64,000 nucleotides of DNA, from the NCBI GenBank assembly GCA_964557975.1, contig CAZLCG010000002.1:62001-126000 (forward strand). The letters run 5' to 3'. Position numbers and translations under genes: made by a program. The notes under the pieces are model-generated. The model was given only the letters and a program-made list of their open reading frames with translations, was not told the origin of the DNA and made no database searches. Below are positions 21,797 to 30,712 of this stretch, piece by piece (position 1 is the stretch's first letter; every line of letters begins with the position of its first letter). Source of the DNA: Fimenecus sp964557975 (GTDB lineage Bacteria; Bacillota; Clostridia; Oscillospirales; Acutalibacteraceae).

Positions 21797-22550
21797 TTTC
21801 ATCCTCCTTTTGCGTAATCGGTATTAAGCTGCCTATGTCTGTTAATTCACCGTTTGAGAGGCTTACCAAATCAACATTATAATTTCTTGTAAAAGCCTTA
21901 ATATCGTTATAATTTGAATGTTTTTTTATGTCGCCGCAAAACGCAAGCTCATTTTTTGAAATTTTACCCGAACATCCGCCTATAAACCCGTAATTGCAGC
22001 CCTTCAGGGCTATACTGCCTTTTTCGACCTTCAGCGCATCGATTTTTCGTATTTTGAGCGCATTATAAATTCCCTCATCGTCGGTTATAAAAGCGTTTCT
22101 TTCAACAGGACAGACAGAGCATTTTGTATAACCTTGGTTTACATTGATTATTTTAAGTCCGTTTGTCAAAGCGTAATTTAAAATACTTTCGGAAACAGCG
22201 GATTTCTTGCAAATTATATATTCGTCAGTTAAAATGCAGTTAAGAAAGCAATCATAAGGATACTCCCCTTTCACAGCCTCGCTTATATAATTACACTTTG
22301 CTCCGATTTCTTCAAGCTCTTTTTTTAAATTCCCCTGCCCTTTTTCAAGAAAGAAGCCTCCGTTTCCCGAATAATTTACGGCTAAATCAGAGTGAGAAGC
22401 AACGGGATAGCTTATCCGCGTATTTTCCTGCGAATAAAGCAGCTTAATGCCTAATTCGGAAAACGATCCGAAACAGCCTTCGGCGCCTTTTCCTGCGATA
22501 ATATGAATTACCTTGCTTTCAGGCAGATACGGTGTTTTAATAAATTTCAT
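21777..22550 (-). CDS. DUF6873 family protein, guanidine-modifying-enzyme fold
   Basis: A 257-residue protein of a clostridial family predicted to adopt the arginine deiminase/DDAH (GME) fold. Repeating short blocks are visible: VASHSDLAVNY near 61-71, NVNQGYTKCSVCP near 150-162 with two close cysteines, and GFIGGCSGKI near 199-208. Family-level recognition is from memory and the catalytic role is unproven, so the substrate is left open. The ATG at 22550 has TGGAGTAAT just upstream and lies 3 bases before the radA stop, in the same operon as radA and cwlD. Confidence 0.7.
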   Translation of the reverse strand: MKFIKTPYLPESKVIHIIAGKGAEGCFGSFSELGIKLLYSQENTRISYPVASHSDLAVNYSGNGGFFLEKGQGNLKKELEEIGAKCNYISEAVKGEYPYDCFLNCILTDEYIICKKSAVSESILNYALTNGLKIINVNQGYTKCSVCPVERNAFITDDEGIYNALKIRKIDALKVEKGSIALKGCNYGFIGGCSGKISKNELAFCGDIKKHSNYNDIKAFTRNYNVDLVSLSNGELTDIGSLIPITQKEDENEKEKS

Positions 22551-22551
22551 A

Positions 22552-23928
22552 TTACTCCATAATCGCTTCAAACGCCTGTCTTATATTGCCGACGCCGATA
22601 ACTTCAATATCCGCTTTCAGGCCGTTTTTAATTTTTGACAGATTATATTTCGGAACTACGCACTTCCTAAAGCCCAATTTCGCCGCCTCGCGTATCCTCT
22701 GCTCGCACGAATTGACCGCTCTTATCTCGCCGCCGAGACCGATTTCGCCGAACGCCAAAACATCCTCGGGGACGGCGTAGTCTTTAAGGCTTGAAACGAT
22801 AGCGAGCGCAACGGACAGATCTGCGGCGGGCTCGTCTATTTTAAGACCGCCGATAATATTAACATAGCAATCCATATTGCTCATATAATATCCGCAGCGT
22901 TTTTCGAGAACGGCAATTAGCATAGCCATTCTGTTATAGTCTATTCCCGTTGCCATCCTTCTCGGGTTACCGAATCCCGTCGGTGTAACAAGGCTTTGAA
23001 CCTCAGCCATAATCGGTCTTGAGCCTTCCATAACGCAGGCGACGCAACTGCCCGAGATATTTTTAGGCTTGCCTGAAATCAGCATCATAGAAGGATTGCC
23101 AACCTGCGAAAGCCCCGTGTCGAGCATTTCAAACATTCCTATTTCGTTTGTAGAGCCGTAACGGTTTTTAACGGCTCTCAAAATTCTGTATGAAAAATTG
23201 CGGTCGCCTTCAAAATATAAAACAGCGTCAACTATGTGTTCAAGCACCTTAGGTCCGGCAATATTGCCGTCCTTGTTAACATGACCGACAATAATCATAG
23301 GTATATTGAGCGTCTTTGCGCTTCTCATAAACAGATTGGTCGTTTCGCGCACCTGCGTAATACTTCCCGATGAGGAATTAAGTTCGGGAATATTCATAGT
23401 CTGAATTGAGTCTATCATTACTATATCGGGCTTTTCCGAAGAGATAACCTCGCATATGTACTGCGCGTCCGTTTCGCAAAGCACCGAAAGGCTGTCCGAT
23501 TTAACGTTAAGCCTTTTCGCTCTTAGCTTCAGTTGGTGAGCCGACTCCTCACCCGAAACATAAAGGATTTTTAAAGATTTGCCGAGATACTCGCAAATCT
23601 GCAGCAAAAGCGTGGATTTGCCAATTCCCGGATCGCCGCTTAAAAGAACTATAGAGCCTTTAACTATACCGCCGCCCAGAACGCGGTTTAACTCGTTAAG
23701 TCCCGTATCAAACCGATGCTCGGTGTCCGCTTTAATATCGTTTAAAGAGTACACCTGCGCCCTGTTGCCGTAATTAAGAGATTTATTGGTCTTTGATGAC
23801 GGACTGAGATCCCTGACCTCTTCCTCAAGGGTACTCCATTCCTTGCACTTGGGGCATTGTCCGAGCCATTTTGACGTTTCGTACCCGCACGATGAGCAAA
23901 CATATACGCTTTTAACCTTTGAAGCCAT
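22552..23928 (-). CDS. radA: DNA repair protein RadA (Sms)
   Basis: A RecA-like branch-migration ATPase used in recombinational repair and transformation. The 458 residues show an N-terminal C4 zinc finger (CSSCGYETSKWLGQCPKC), Walker A GDPGIGKSTLLLQ, Walker B IVMIDSIQTM, the RadA-specific KNRYGST, and a C-terminal Lon-like domain. I prefer ATG 23928 (AAAGG nine bases upstream) over 23937, which abuts that site. Near-contact with cwlD upstream and DUF6873 downstream implies an operon. Confidence 0.96.
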   Translation of the reverse strand: MASKVKSVYVCSSCGYETSKWLGQCPKCKEWSTLEEEVRDLSPSSKTNKSLNYGNRAQVYSLNDIKADTEHRFDTGLNELNRVLGGGIVKGSIVLLSGDPGIGKSTLLLQICEYLGKSLKILYVSGEESAHQLKLRAKRLNVKSDSLSVLCETDAQYICEVISSEKPDIVMIDSIQTMNIPELNSSSGSITQVRETTNLFMRSAKTLNIPMIIVGHVNKDGNIAGPKVLEHIVDAVLYFEGDRNFSYRILRAVKNRYGSTNEIGMFEMLDTGLSQVGNPSMMLISGKPKNISGSCVACVMEGSRPIMAEVQSLVTPTGFGNPRRMATGIDYNRMAMLIAVLEKRCGYYMSNMDCYVNIIGGLKIDEPAADLSVALAIVSSLKDYAVPEDVLAFGEIGLGGEIRAVNSCEQRIREAAKLGFRKCVVPKYNLSKIKNGLKADIEVIGVGNIRQAFEAIME

Positions 23929-23930
23929 TT

Positions 23931-24647
23931 TTAACATCCTTTATTTATATAGTCGATAATTCCCATTGCTATGGAGAACGCCATTTTTCTTTGATAATCT
24001 TCTGTCTTCAACTCGTCAAGCTCGGTTTTGTTTGTCATAAACCCGCACTCAACAAGCACGGAAGTCTTTTTTGCATTATAAAGCAAATAAACGCTTTTTC
24101 CGCATTTTTTAATTACCCTTTTATTTTCGGGCTGTAAAAGCTTAACGACCGAGCTTTGAATACAGTCAGCCAATTCGGGGCTGCTTGCCGTATTTGGCGA
24201 ATAAAACACCTGCGTACCCCAAAGGTTTGAATTTTCAAAAGAGTTTTGATGAATACTTACAAAAATGCAGTTATCGGTTTCGTTCATTATTTTCATTCTG
24301 TTATGAATGTCCGAAACCTTCTGTTCTCTTAACGAAACGGCGTTTTCGCCGTGAATGGAATTTTCATCGGTTCTTGTCATAACCGTTTTAATGCCGAAGG
24401 AATTTAAAATTTCAACTATATCCTTTGAAACGGCAAGATTTATTTCAGCCTCGGCAGTGCCGTCATAGCCGACCGCGCCGCCGTCGGCTCCGCCGTGACC
24501 CGCGTCAACAATAACCGTTAAATTCTCGGCGCTGAAAGGCTCTGACGAGGTTATAACAGAGTTCTCGGCGGTAAAGTATATTAAAAATGCGCAAAGACAA
24601 ATTATTATAACCGAGAACAGTATAATGAACAAGCTGTATCTTTTCAC
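23931..24647 (-). CDS. cwlD: N-acetylmuramoyl-L-alanine amidase, CwlD type
   Basis: A 238-residue Zn amidase. In Bacillus, CwlD removes peptides from spore cortex muramic acid so muramic-delta-lactam can form. An N-terminal signal anchor (residues 6-27) precedes the Amidase_3 domain with DAGHGGADGG (first Zn histidine), the SIHQN histidine and VECGFMTNK (catalytic glutamate). Starts with GTG behind CGGGGTGG. Immediately precedes radA. Sporulation-specific use is inferred from family and size, since related amidases also act in vegetative cells. Confidence 0.85.
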   Translation of the reverse strand: MKRYSLFIILFSVIIICLCAFLIYFTAENSVITSSEPFSAENLTVIVDAGHGGADGGAVGYDGTAEAEINLAVSKDIVEILNSFGIKTVMTRTDENSIHGENAVSLREQKVSDIHNRMKIMNETDNCIFVSIHQNSFENSNLWGTQVFYSPNTASSPELADCIQSSVVKLLQPENKRVIKKCGKSVYLLYNAKKTSVLVECGFMTNKTELDELKTEDYQRKMAFSIAMGIIDYINKGC

Positions 24648-24802
24648 AAAACCACCCCGTAAAATATATGAAGAGCAGTTTTTTCTTTATTACTGTAATT
24701 ATACTATGAAAAAACAAAATTAACAAGGTTAATATTATCGGACTATGTACATAAATGAGGACTGCCTTAAACACAAATATCGCGCAGATTATTTATTTTT
24801 GC

Positions 24803-24830
24803 TTGTAAATCAAAATATTGGTGTTATAAT
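24803..24830 (+). promoter_or_regulatory. Promoter of the GH43-like gene
   Basis: TTGTAA (24803-24808) and perfect TATAAT (24825-24830), spaced 16 bases, 19 bases before the ATG. Confidence 0.6.
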
Positions 24831-24849
24831 TAAAAAAAGTGGTGATAAT

Positions 24850-25782
24850 ATGCCGAAATTAAACTCCCCTGCCTTTATCGACCCGATTTATAACGGCGCG
24901 GCAGACCCGATGATTATAAAAAACGAACAGACGGGAAAATTCTTTATGTTCTATACTCAAAGGCGTGCAAGCAGCTTCTTTGACAGCGACAGCGTTGCCT
25001 ACTGCTACGGCTCTGACATAGGCGTTGCCGAAGCGCAGGACGAAGGCGCGTATTGGCTTTACAGAGGCACGCTTGACCTGAACTTCGAGTTCGGGCACAA
25101 TACGTTTTGGGCGCCCGAAATTATTTGGGATGAACAAAGCGGTTTATACCATATGTATGTTTCGTATATAGTCGGTATTCAAAGCAAATGGCGCGGTAAT
25201 TCTTCAATTCTTCACTATACCTCCCCGAATTTGTTCAATTGGAAAAAGGAAGGAAAAATTGAGGTAGGCTCCGATAAAATTATTGACGCCTGCCTTTTTA
25301 AGCTGCCCGACGGCGGCTACAGGATGTGGTACAAGGATGAAAAAGACGGCGCGCACACTTACTATGCCGACAGCGAGGATTTATATAATTGGCAGTACAA
25401 GGGTCAGGCAACGTTTGACAATGCTCAGGAAGGGCCCAATGTTTTTGAATTCGGGAATAAATACTGGCTTATTGCCGATGAATGGAACGGTCTTGCCGTA
25501 TATTATTCGGACGATTTAACCGTCTTTACAAGGCAGGACGGCGAAAGGCTATTGACGGGCAACGGAACGAGAAAAAAAGACGCGGGAATTGGCAGGCACG
25601 CGGATGTTATTGTAAACAACGGCAGGGCATATATCGTTTATTTCGTGCATTACAACGACGACGGAAAAATTGAGTATAAAGAAAAACATCCGCCTACAGT
25701 CGTTCATATTGCCGAGCTTAAAATTAAGGAAGGAAAACTTGTCTGCGACAGAAACGAAGAAATTGATATTGAATTGAAATAA
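24850..25782 (+). CDS. GH43-like beta-propeller glycosidase
   Basis: A 310-residue cytoplasmic protein (no signal peptide) with the five-bladed propeller pattern of clan GH-F relatives: an early DP motif (NGAADPMIIKNEQTGKFFMFYTQ), WAPEIIWDEQSGLYHMYVSY, DACLFKLPDGGYRMWYKDE and EGPNVFEFGNKYWLIADEW. These spacings suggest hydrolysis of a plant or algal polysaccharide fragment. Activity cannot be told from sequence; GH43, GH117 and GH130-like proteins share the fold. ATG 24850 follows GTGGTGAT and is 19 bases after the promoter. Single-gene unit with its own terminator. Confidence 0.75.
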   Translation: MPKLNSPAFIDPIYNGAADPMIIKNEQTGKFFMFYTQRRASSFFDSDSVAYCYGSDIGVAEAQDEGAYWLYRGTLDLNFEFGHNTFWAPEIIWDEQSGLYHMYVSYIVGIQSKWRGNSSILHYTSPNLFNWKKEGKIEVGSDKIIDACLFKLPDGGYRMWYKDEKDGAHTYYADSEDLYNWQYKGQATFDNAQEGPNVFEFGNKYWLIADEWNGLAVYYSDDLTVFTRQDGERLLTGNGTRKKDAGIGRHADVIVNNGRAYIVYFVHYNDDGKIEYKEKHPPTVVHIAELKIKEGKLVCDRNEEIDIELK

Positions 25783-25806
25783 CAATGTTTATATATCTGA
25801 TTCGTA

Positions 25807-25840
25807 GGGACAGCCCTTTGCGGCTGTCCGCTGTTTTTTT
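25807..25840 (+). terminator. Terminator of the GH43-like gene
   Basis: GGACAGCC pairs with GGCTGTCC around CTTTGC, followed by GCTGTTTTTTT. Confidence 0.85.
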
Positions 25841-25923
25841 ACAAATTAAGGTTGTGCGTATGGCGCGGCGCATTAGGGAGGCCGTGCCATACGATGTCGA
25901 AAAAGGCTTTAATACATATCATA

Positions 25924-25957
25924 AAAATAAGGCGCTCAATTGCGAGTGCCTTATCTT
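25924..25957 (-). terminator. Terminator of the aminotransferase gene
   Basis: On the minus strand AAGGCACTCGCAATTGAGCG pairs back on itself (AAGGC-CTC with GAG-GCCTT) and is followed by ATTTTTA. Confidence 0.7.
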
Positions 25958-25989
25958 ATAAATAATTTAATTAAAAATACTGAAAAACC

Positions 25990-27219
25990 TTAAAAATCCA
26001 TATCTTCCTGTGTGTAATCCTTGAGGAAATCCTTGAGCTCGTCCATAGCAAGACCTAAATCCTTAACATTGGGCAAATAAACTATTCTTGCGTGGTCGGG
26101 CATGGGATAATTAAACGCCGTACCCTGAACCAAAAGCACCTTTTTCTTTCTGAGAAAATCAAGTACCATCTGTTCGTCGTTTCTTAAATGGAACTTATCC
26201 ATATCAAATTTCGGGAAAATATAGAACGCCGCCTTGGGCTTGACAACGCTAACGCCGTCGATTGACAGCAAAGCGTTATAAACGAACTCCCTCTGTTCGT
26301 AAATTCTTCCGCCCGGTTTTAAAAGCTCGTCAACGCTCTGGTAACCGCCGAGCGCTGTCTGGACAATCTGCTGTGCGGGCACGTTTGAACAAAGACGCAT
26401 TGACGAAAGCAGGTTAAGCCCCTCGATATAGCCCTTAATTCTCGATTTATCGCCGCTTATTACCATCCAGCCGCAGCGAAAGCCCGCAACCCTGTGTGAC
26501 TTTGAAAGCCCGTTAAACGTAACGCAAGGCACGTCGGGAGCGAGAGACGCAATCGAAACGTGCTTTAAGCCGTCCATAACAAGGCGGTCGTAAATTTCGT
26601 CGGCAAAGATGATTATACCCGTCTGCCTTGCAATTTCAACAATTTCTTCAAGTATTTCCTTAGAATACAGAGCGCCCGTCGGATTGTTTGGGTTAATGAT
26701 GACAATACCCTTGGTTCTGTCGGTAATTTTCTTCTTAATATCTTCAATATCGGGATTCCACTCGTTTTGCTCATCGCACATATAATGAACGGCCTTGCCG
26801 CCTGCAAGTGTGACGGAAGCGGTCCAAAGCGGATAATCGGGCGCGGGAAGCAAAATTTCATCGCCGTTATCCAAAAGCCCTTGCATTGACATTGTGATAA
26901 GCTCGCTTACCCCGTTGCCAGTGTATATGTCGTCAATATCGACATTAGGCAGGCTTTTGAGCTGGCAGTACTGCATTATTGCTTTTCTTGCGGAGAATAT
27001 TCCCTTAGAATCGGAGTACCCCTCGGAATCGCGCAGATTATATATCATATCCCTGATAATTTCGTCGGGGGCTTCAAATTTAAAAGGCGCGGGGTTTCCG
27101 ATATTAAGCTTAAGTATATTAACGCCGTTCCTTATCATTCTGTCCGCCTCGTCAAGAACAGGTCCTCTTATGTCATAGCACACATTGTCAAGCTTGTGTG
27201 ATTTACCGTATTCCTTCAT
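25990..27219 (-). CDS. Pyridoxal-phosphate aminotransferase, AlaA type
   Basis: A 409-residue fold type I class I/II aminotransferase close to AlaA (glutamate-pyruvate aminotransferase). Visible: NIGNPAPFKFEAPD near residue 40, GNGVSELI, the PLP-contacting NPNNPTGALY near 177, DEIYDRL, and the Schiff-base lysine in GLSKSHRVAGFRCGW near 240. Probably makes alanine from pyruvate and glutamate; related enzymes with other substrates cannot be excluded. Isolated gene with its own terminator. Confidence 0.88.
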   Translation of the reverse strand: MKEYGKSHKLDNVCYDIRGPVLDEADRMIRNGVNILKLNIGNPAPFKFEAPDEIIRDMIYNLRDSEGYSDSKGIFSARKAIMQYCQLKSLPNVDIDDIYTGNGVSELITMSMQGLLDNGDEILLPAPDYPLWTASVTLAGGKAVHYMCDEQNEWNPDIEDIKKKITDRTKGIVIINPNNPTGALYSKEILEEIVEIARQTGIIIFADEIYDRLVMDGLKHVSIASLAPDVPCVTFNGLSKSHRVAGFRCGWMVISGDKSRIKGYIEGLNLLSSMRLCSNVPAQQIVQTALGGYQSVDELLKPGGRIYEQREFVYNALLSIDGVSVVKPKAAFYIFPKFDMDKFHLRNDEQMVLDFLRKKKVLLVQGTAFNYPMPDHARIVYLPNVKDLGLAMDELKDFLKDYTQEDMDF

Positions 27220-27343
27220 CTGAAATCATCCTTTAGATTTTATCTTTTTAATATTTTACCACGTTTGTCAAGAGCCGTAAAAATTTGTTGTAAAAATACC
27301 CGTAGAGTGATAAAATAAATTTATTAAACATTAGGAGAGTCTT

Positions 27344-29257
27344 ATGAAAACAGGTTTTGTTAAAGTATCGGCGGTTTCACCGAAAATAAAGGTAGCGGAC
27401 GTTAAATTCAATACCGAAAGCATTATAGCTTCAATTAAAAAAGAAGCGGCGAAAAAAACGCAAATCATAGTCTTCCCCGAGCTTTGTATTTGCGGTTATA
27501 CCTGCGCCGATTTGTTTTTACAGAACATCCTTACGGAAAGCTGTGAAAAGGCGCTCGTAAGAATTTGCGCCGAAACAAGAGATACCTCTGTGATTATATG
27601 CGTAGGACTTCCCGTAATGTCTGACGGCTCACTGTATAACTGCGCCGCTGTAATACAAAGCGGAACGGTTCTTGCCGTCATACCCAAGACGTATCTTCCG
27701 AATTATTCCGAATACTATGAAAAGCGTTGGTTTGCTTCGGGCGGCAAGGCGGTTTCCCGAACCGTTAAAATAGGCGGAGACGATATTCCGTTCGGCAAAA
27801 CGCTTATAAAGGTTTCCGACGACGTCACTCTCGGGGTTGAAATCTGTGAAGATTTATGGGTGCCCGTTGCTCCGAGTGAAGAAATGTGCTTTAACGGCGC
27901 TAATCTGATTGTCAACCTTTCCGCAAGCAACGAGGCGGTAACAAAAAACGATTACAGACTTTCTGTTATAAAGGCTTTGAGCGCAAAATGCTTCTGCGCA
28001 TACGCCTACGCCTCGGCAGGCTTCGGGGAATCTACAACCGACCTTGTTTTTTCGGGCGCTTGCTCAATAGTCGAAAACGGCGCGCTTCTCTCCGAGGGCG
28101 AACGCTTCTCCCCCGACGGTTCGGTATGTACGGCATATATTGATATTGAAAAGCTCAACGCGGAGAGAATTAAAAACGGCTCTTTTTCCGACAATGCGGA
28201 AAAATTCAAATCATACGATTATAACATTGTCAAAACGGATATTGAACAGCTTGATTACTCGGATATTGAAAGGGAGTTTAATCCCCTGCCGTTTGTTCCT
28301 GCCGATAATGCCGAAAAGGACGCGAGATGCCGAGAAATACTGAATATTCAAAGCTGCGGGCTTGCAAAAAGGCTTCAGCATACAAACCTGAAAAAGGTCG
28401 TTGTCGGTATTTCGGGCGGACTTGACTCCACTCTCGCTCTGCTCGTTTCAAAGCGGGCTATGGATATTTTAAATCTGCCCTGCGAAAATATAATTTGTAT
28501 CACCATGCCGGGCTTCGGCACAACAGACCTTACCTATTCCAACGCGGTTTCGCTTATAAAATCCATCGGCGGCACGTTTATTGAAATTGATATTAAGCCC
28601 GCGTGTATTCTTCATATGCAGGACATATCGCACGACATATCAATTCACGATATAACCTATGAAAACACACAGGCGAGAGAGAGAACGCAGATCCTTATGG
28701 ATATGGCGAACAAGCATGGCGCTCTGCTTGTGGGCACGGGTGATTTATCCGAGCTTGCGCTGGGCTGGTGTACCTACAATGCGGACCATATGAGTATGTA
28801 CGGCGTAAACGCGGGCGTACCCAAAACTCTTGTGCGCGACCTTGTAAGAAATGAAGCGTCAAGGCTTGATGAAAGAACGAGAACCGTTTTGGAGAGCGTA
28901 TTGGCAACTCCCGTAAGCCCCGAGCTTCTGCCTCCCGACAAGGACGGTAAAATCGGGCAAAAGACCGAGGAGCAATTAGGCCCTTACGAGGTACACGATT
29001 TTTATTTATATCATTTTCTTCGCTTCGGAACAAAGCCGCAAAAGCTGCTGTTTATGGCAGAAAGAGCGTTTAAAGATAAATATACCGAAGAACAGCTCAC
29101 CAAATGGCTTAAACTGTTTATTAAAAGATTTTTTAATTCGCAATTTAAGCGTTCCTGTCTGCCCGACGGACCGAAGGTCGGTTCCGTAAGTCTTTCACCG
29201 AGGGGAGACTGGAGAATGCCCTCCGACGCCGAAAACAGCTTGTGGCTTGAATTTTAA
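27344..29257 (+). CDS. nadE: Glutamine-dependent NAD+ synthetase
   Basis: A 637-residue two-domain enzyme. Residues 1-310 are a nitrilase-type glutaminase with its E-K-C triad (FPELCICGYT; PKTYLPNYSEYYEKRWF; VEICEDLW). Residues 340-637 are the ATP-dependent amide ligase with the PP-loop GISGGLDSTLAL, GTGDLSELALGW and TPVSPEL. Ammonia from glutamine aminates deamido-NAD to NAD. Usual length for the long form. ATG follows TAGGAGAGTCTT. Confidence 0.97.
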   Translation: MKTGFVKVSAVSPKIKVADVKFNTESIIASIKKEAAKKTQIIVFPELCICGYTCADLFLQNILTESCEKALVRICAETRDTSVIICVGLPVMSDGSLYNCAAVIQSGTVLAVIPKTYLPNYSEYYEKRWFASGGKAVSRTVKIGGDDIPFGKTLIKVSDDVTLGVEICEDLWVPVAPSEEMCFNGANLIVNLSASNEAVTKNDYRLSVIKALSAKCFCAYAYASAGFGESTTDLVFSGACSIVENGALLSEGERFSPDGSVCTAYIDIEKLNAERIKNGSFSDNAEKFKSYDYNIVKTDIEQLDYSDIEREFNPLPFVPADNAEKDARCREILNIQSCGLAKRLQHTNLKKVVVGISGGLDSTLALLVSKRAMDILNLPCENIICITMPGFGTTDLTYSNAVSLIKSIGGTFIEIDIKPACILHMQDISHDISIHDITYENTQARERTQILMDMANKHGALLVGTGDLSELALGWCTYNADHMSMYGVNAGVPKTLVRDLVRNEASRLDERTRTVLESVLATPVSPELLPPDKDGKIGQKTEEQLGPYEVHDFYLYHFLRFGTKPQKLLFMAERAFKDKYTEEQLTKWLKLFIKRFFNSQFKRSCLPDGPKVGSVSLSPRGDWRMPSDAENSLWLEF

Positions 29258-29400
29258 TATAATAAAATGCTTTTTAATATATGTTTGTGTAATAATTTTT
29301 TAAAATTTTTGATTTTGTAACTTAAAATACGGACATTTATATGTTCTTTCTCCTATTAGTGTAAAGACTTTTTTTCTTAAATCATTAAAAGGAGAGATTT

Positions 29401-29991
29401 ATGTTCATAAAAAAATTTTACGGTTATATTGAAGAACAATATAACATCATACAAAAAGGCACATTGGATTTTTATAATCCGCAAAAGCACAAAAGCAGAA
29501 ACTTTAGACATTGGATTACTCATATCAGCCCTAACACATGCGAAGAATGTCTTTTACTAAACGAAAAAATATTCAGCAATACCGAAACACCCGAGGATGA
29601 GCCACCGCTTCACTTTAATTGCCATTGTGAGATACAGCCTATGGAGGCTGTATCGGCAGGCGAAGCTACAAAGGACGGAAAGAACGGCGCCGATTGGTGG
29701 ATTATAAATTATGGTATCTTACCTGACTATTATATTACCGCTGATGATTTAAAAAAACTCGGTTGGAACTGGGGCGATAAACCATCAAAGTTTGCCCCAG
29801 GAAAAACACTGACTGCGGGTATATATCAAAATAGTAACGGTCGTCTTCCGCAGATACCGGGCAGGGTATGGTATGAAGCGGACATTAACTATACTCCGGG
29901 TAGACGAAACAGGCATAGACTTTTATGGTCTAATGACGGGCTTATTTTTGTCACATATGATCACTATGATACATTTTACGAAATAGATTAG
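29401..29991 (+). CDS. Barnase-type ribonuclease toxin fused to a phage MuF-like N-terminal module
   Basis: 196 residues. Residues 30-80 resemble the C-terminal zinc region of phage Mu gpF/minor head proteins: SPNTCEEC (C47, C50) and PPLHFNCHCEI (H71, C74, H75, C76). Residues 100-196 are a barnase-family RNase: LPDYYIT, LGWNWGDKPSKFAPGK, then E159 (barnase E73), R169 (R83), R173 (R87) and H188 (H102). The position of barnase K27 is A114. No signal peptide. The barstar gene follows by 10 bases. MuF proteins are known carriers of toxin domains on temperate phages; here no other phage gene is near. Could be a domesticated or relic MuF toxin. Strong AAAGGAGAGATTT ribosome binding site. Confidence 0.88.
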   Translation: MFIKKFYGYIEEQYNIIQKGTLDFYNPQKHKSRNFRHWITHISPNTCEECLLLNEKIFSNTETPEDEPPLHFNCHCEIQPMEAVSAGEATKDGKNGADWWIINYGILPDYYITADDLKKLGWNWGDKPSKFAPGKTLTAGIYQNSNGRLPQIPGRVWYEADINYTPGRRNRHRLLWSNDGLIFVTYDHYDTFYEID

Positions 29992-30001
29992 GAGGTAAAA
30001 A

Positions 30002-30298
30002 ATGGATAAACATTCAACTATCATTTTAGATTTAACAGGCTGTAAAAATCACTTTGACATACACGAAAGAATTAAAACGGCTTTTGAATTTCCTGACTGG
30101 TTCGGTCACAGCTGGGACGCATTCTGGGACTTAATACGAACCGATGTTTCGGCTGACAAAGTCGTTATTAAGGGCGAAAAAACACTTCCCGACAATCTGA
30201 ATAAGGACGTAAAAGAGATACACAGGATTTTAGACCAAACTATTGAATTTACACACAGATTGGATTTGTGCGATTTTTCCTATGAAGTAATCGACTGA
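30002..30298 (+). CDS. Barstar family ribonuclease inhibitor
   Basis: A 98-residue barstar. The inhibitory helix WFGHSWDAFWDLI (about residues 33-45) keeps the aspartate-tryptophan-aspartate contacts barstar uses to plug the barnase active site. Starts 10 bases after the toxin, with AGGAGGTAAAA upstream, so immunity is made with the toxin. It should neutralise the RNase encoded just upstream; the pairing is inferred from adjacency and family. Confidence 0.92.
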   Translation: MDKHSTIILDLTGCKNHFDIHERIKTAFEFPDWFGHSWDAFWDLIRTDVSADKVVIKGEKTLPDNLNKDVKEIHRILDQTIEFTHRLDLCDFSYEVID

Positions 30299-30345
30299 AA
30301 TATTTGCATCCGCACCCTAAAAGTATAAGAAATTAAGTCTAACAA

Positions 30346-30385
30346 AAGCAGGAATTGGCCAAATGCGGCTGATTCCTGCTTTTTT
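30346..30385. terminator. Terminator shared by barstar and spoVM
   Basis: GCAGGAAT (30348-30355) pairs with ATTCCTGC (30372-30379), followed by TTTTTT on the plus strand and AAAA on the other side. It ends the toxin-immunity transcript and can also end the minus-strand operon whose last gene is spoVM. Confidence 0.85.
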
Positions 30386-30402
30386 CAGCAAAGTATTTTG
30401 CT

Positions 30403-30489
30403 TTATATGTTTTCTTCTTTTTTAATGCCGAAAATCAATCTTAACAATCCGCCCAGAATTTTCGGACTCTTAACTACAACTACTTTCAT
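30403..30489 (-). CDS. spoVM: Stage V sporulation protein SpoVM (28 residues)
   Basis: A tiny ORF giving a 28-residue product that starts MKVVVVKSPKILGGLLRLIF and ends GIKKEENI, matching the SpoVM family (26 residues in B. subtilis, MK...LPKFLGGIVRAMLG). SpoVM is an amphipathic helix that senses the positive curvature of the forespore membrane and anchors SpoIVA for coat assembly. The central proline and LGG are conserved. GAGGAGG stands 6 bases before the ATG. Location after thiN agrees with B. subtilis, where spoVM follows the prpC-prkC-rsgA-rpe-thiN cluster. Confidence 0.9.
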   Translation of the reverse strand: MKVVVVKSPKILGGLLRLIFGIKKEENI

Positions 30490-30500
30490 AGCAAGCCTCC

Positions 30501-30656
30501 TCAACAAGATTTGCACAGCGCGATGCCGCTGATTATAAGCGACAGCGAAAGCACCACTACCAAATAGCGCGCGGGAATAATGAATGCAAGAGTAAGCCCT
30601 AAGCCGAGAACCGCAAACACTATTCCGATACTGATTTTCTGCTTTCTTTTACTCAT
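30501..30656 (-). CDS. 51-residue hypothetical membrane protein before spoVM
   Basis: MSKRKQKISIGIVFAVLGLG begins a 51-residue protein with two closely spaced hydrophobic segments (about 8-27 and 31-48) and a CKSC ending. Preceded by GAAAGGCGGTGTCGGT. Its stop is 11 bases from the spoVM start, so the genes are coupled. I know of no function; such small hydrophobic proteins next to thiN occur in clostridia. Coding status is supported by the ribosome binding site, tight spacing and a basic-then-hydrophobic pattern. Confidence 0.7.
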   Translation of the reverse strand: MSKRKQKISIGIVFAVLGLGLTLAFIIPARYLVVVLSLSLIISGIALCKSC

Positions 30657-30712
30657 ACCGACACCGCCTTTCAATGCTATTACACTATATGCAAAAAGGC
30701 AAGTATGTGTTA

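Noticed and set aside
29258..29400. Regulatory RNA between nadE and the barnase gene
   Set aside because: AT-rich with no convincing hairpin or riboswitch motif.
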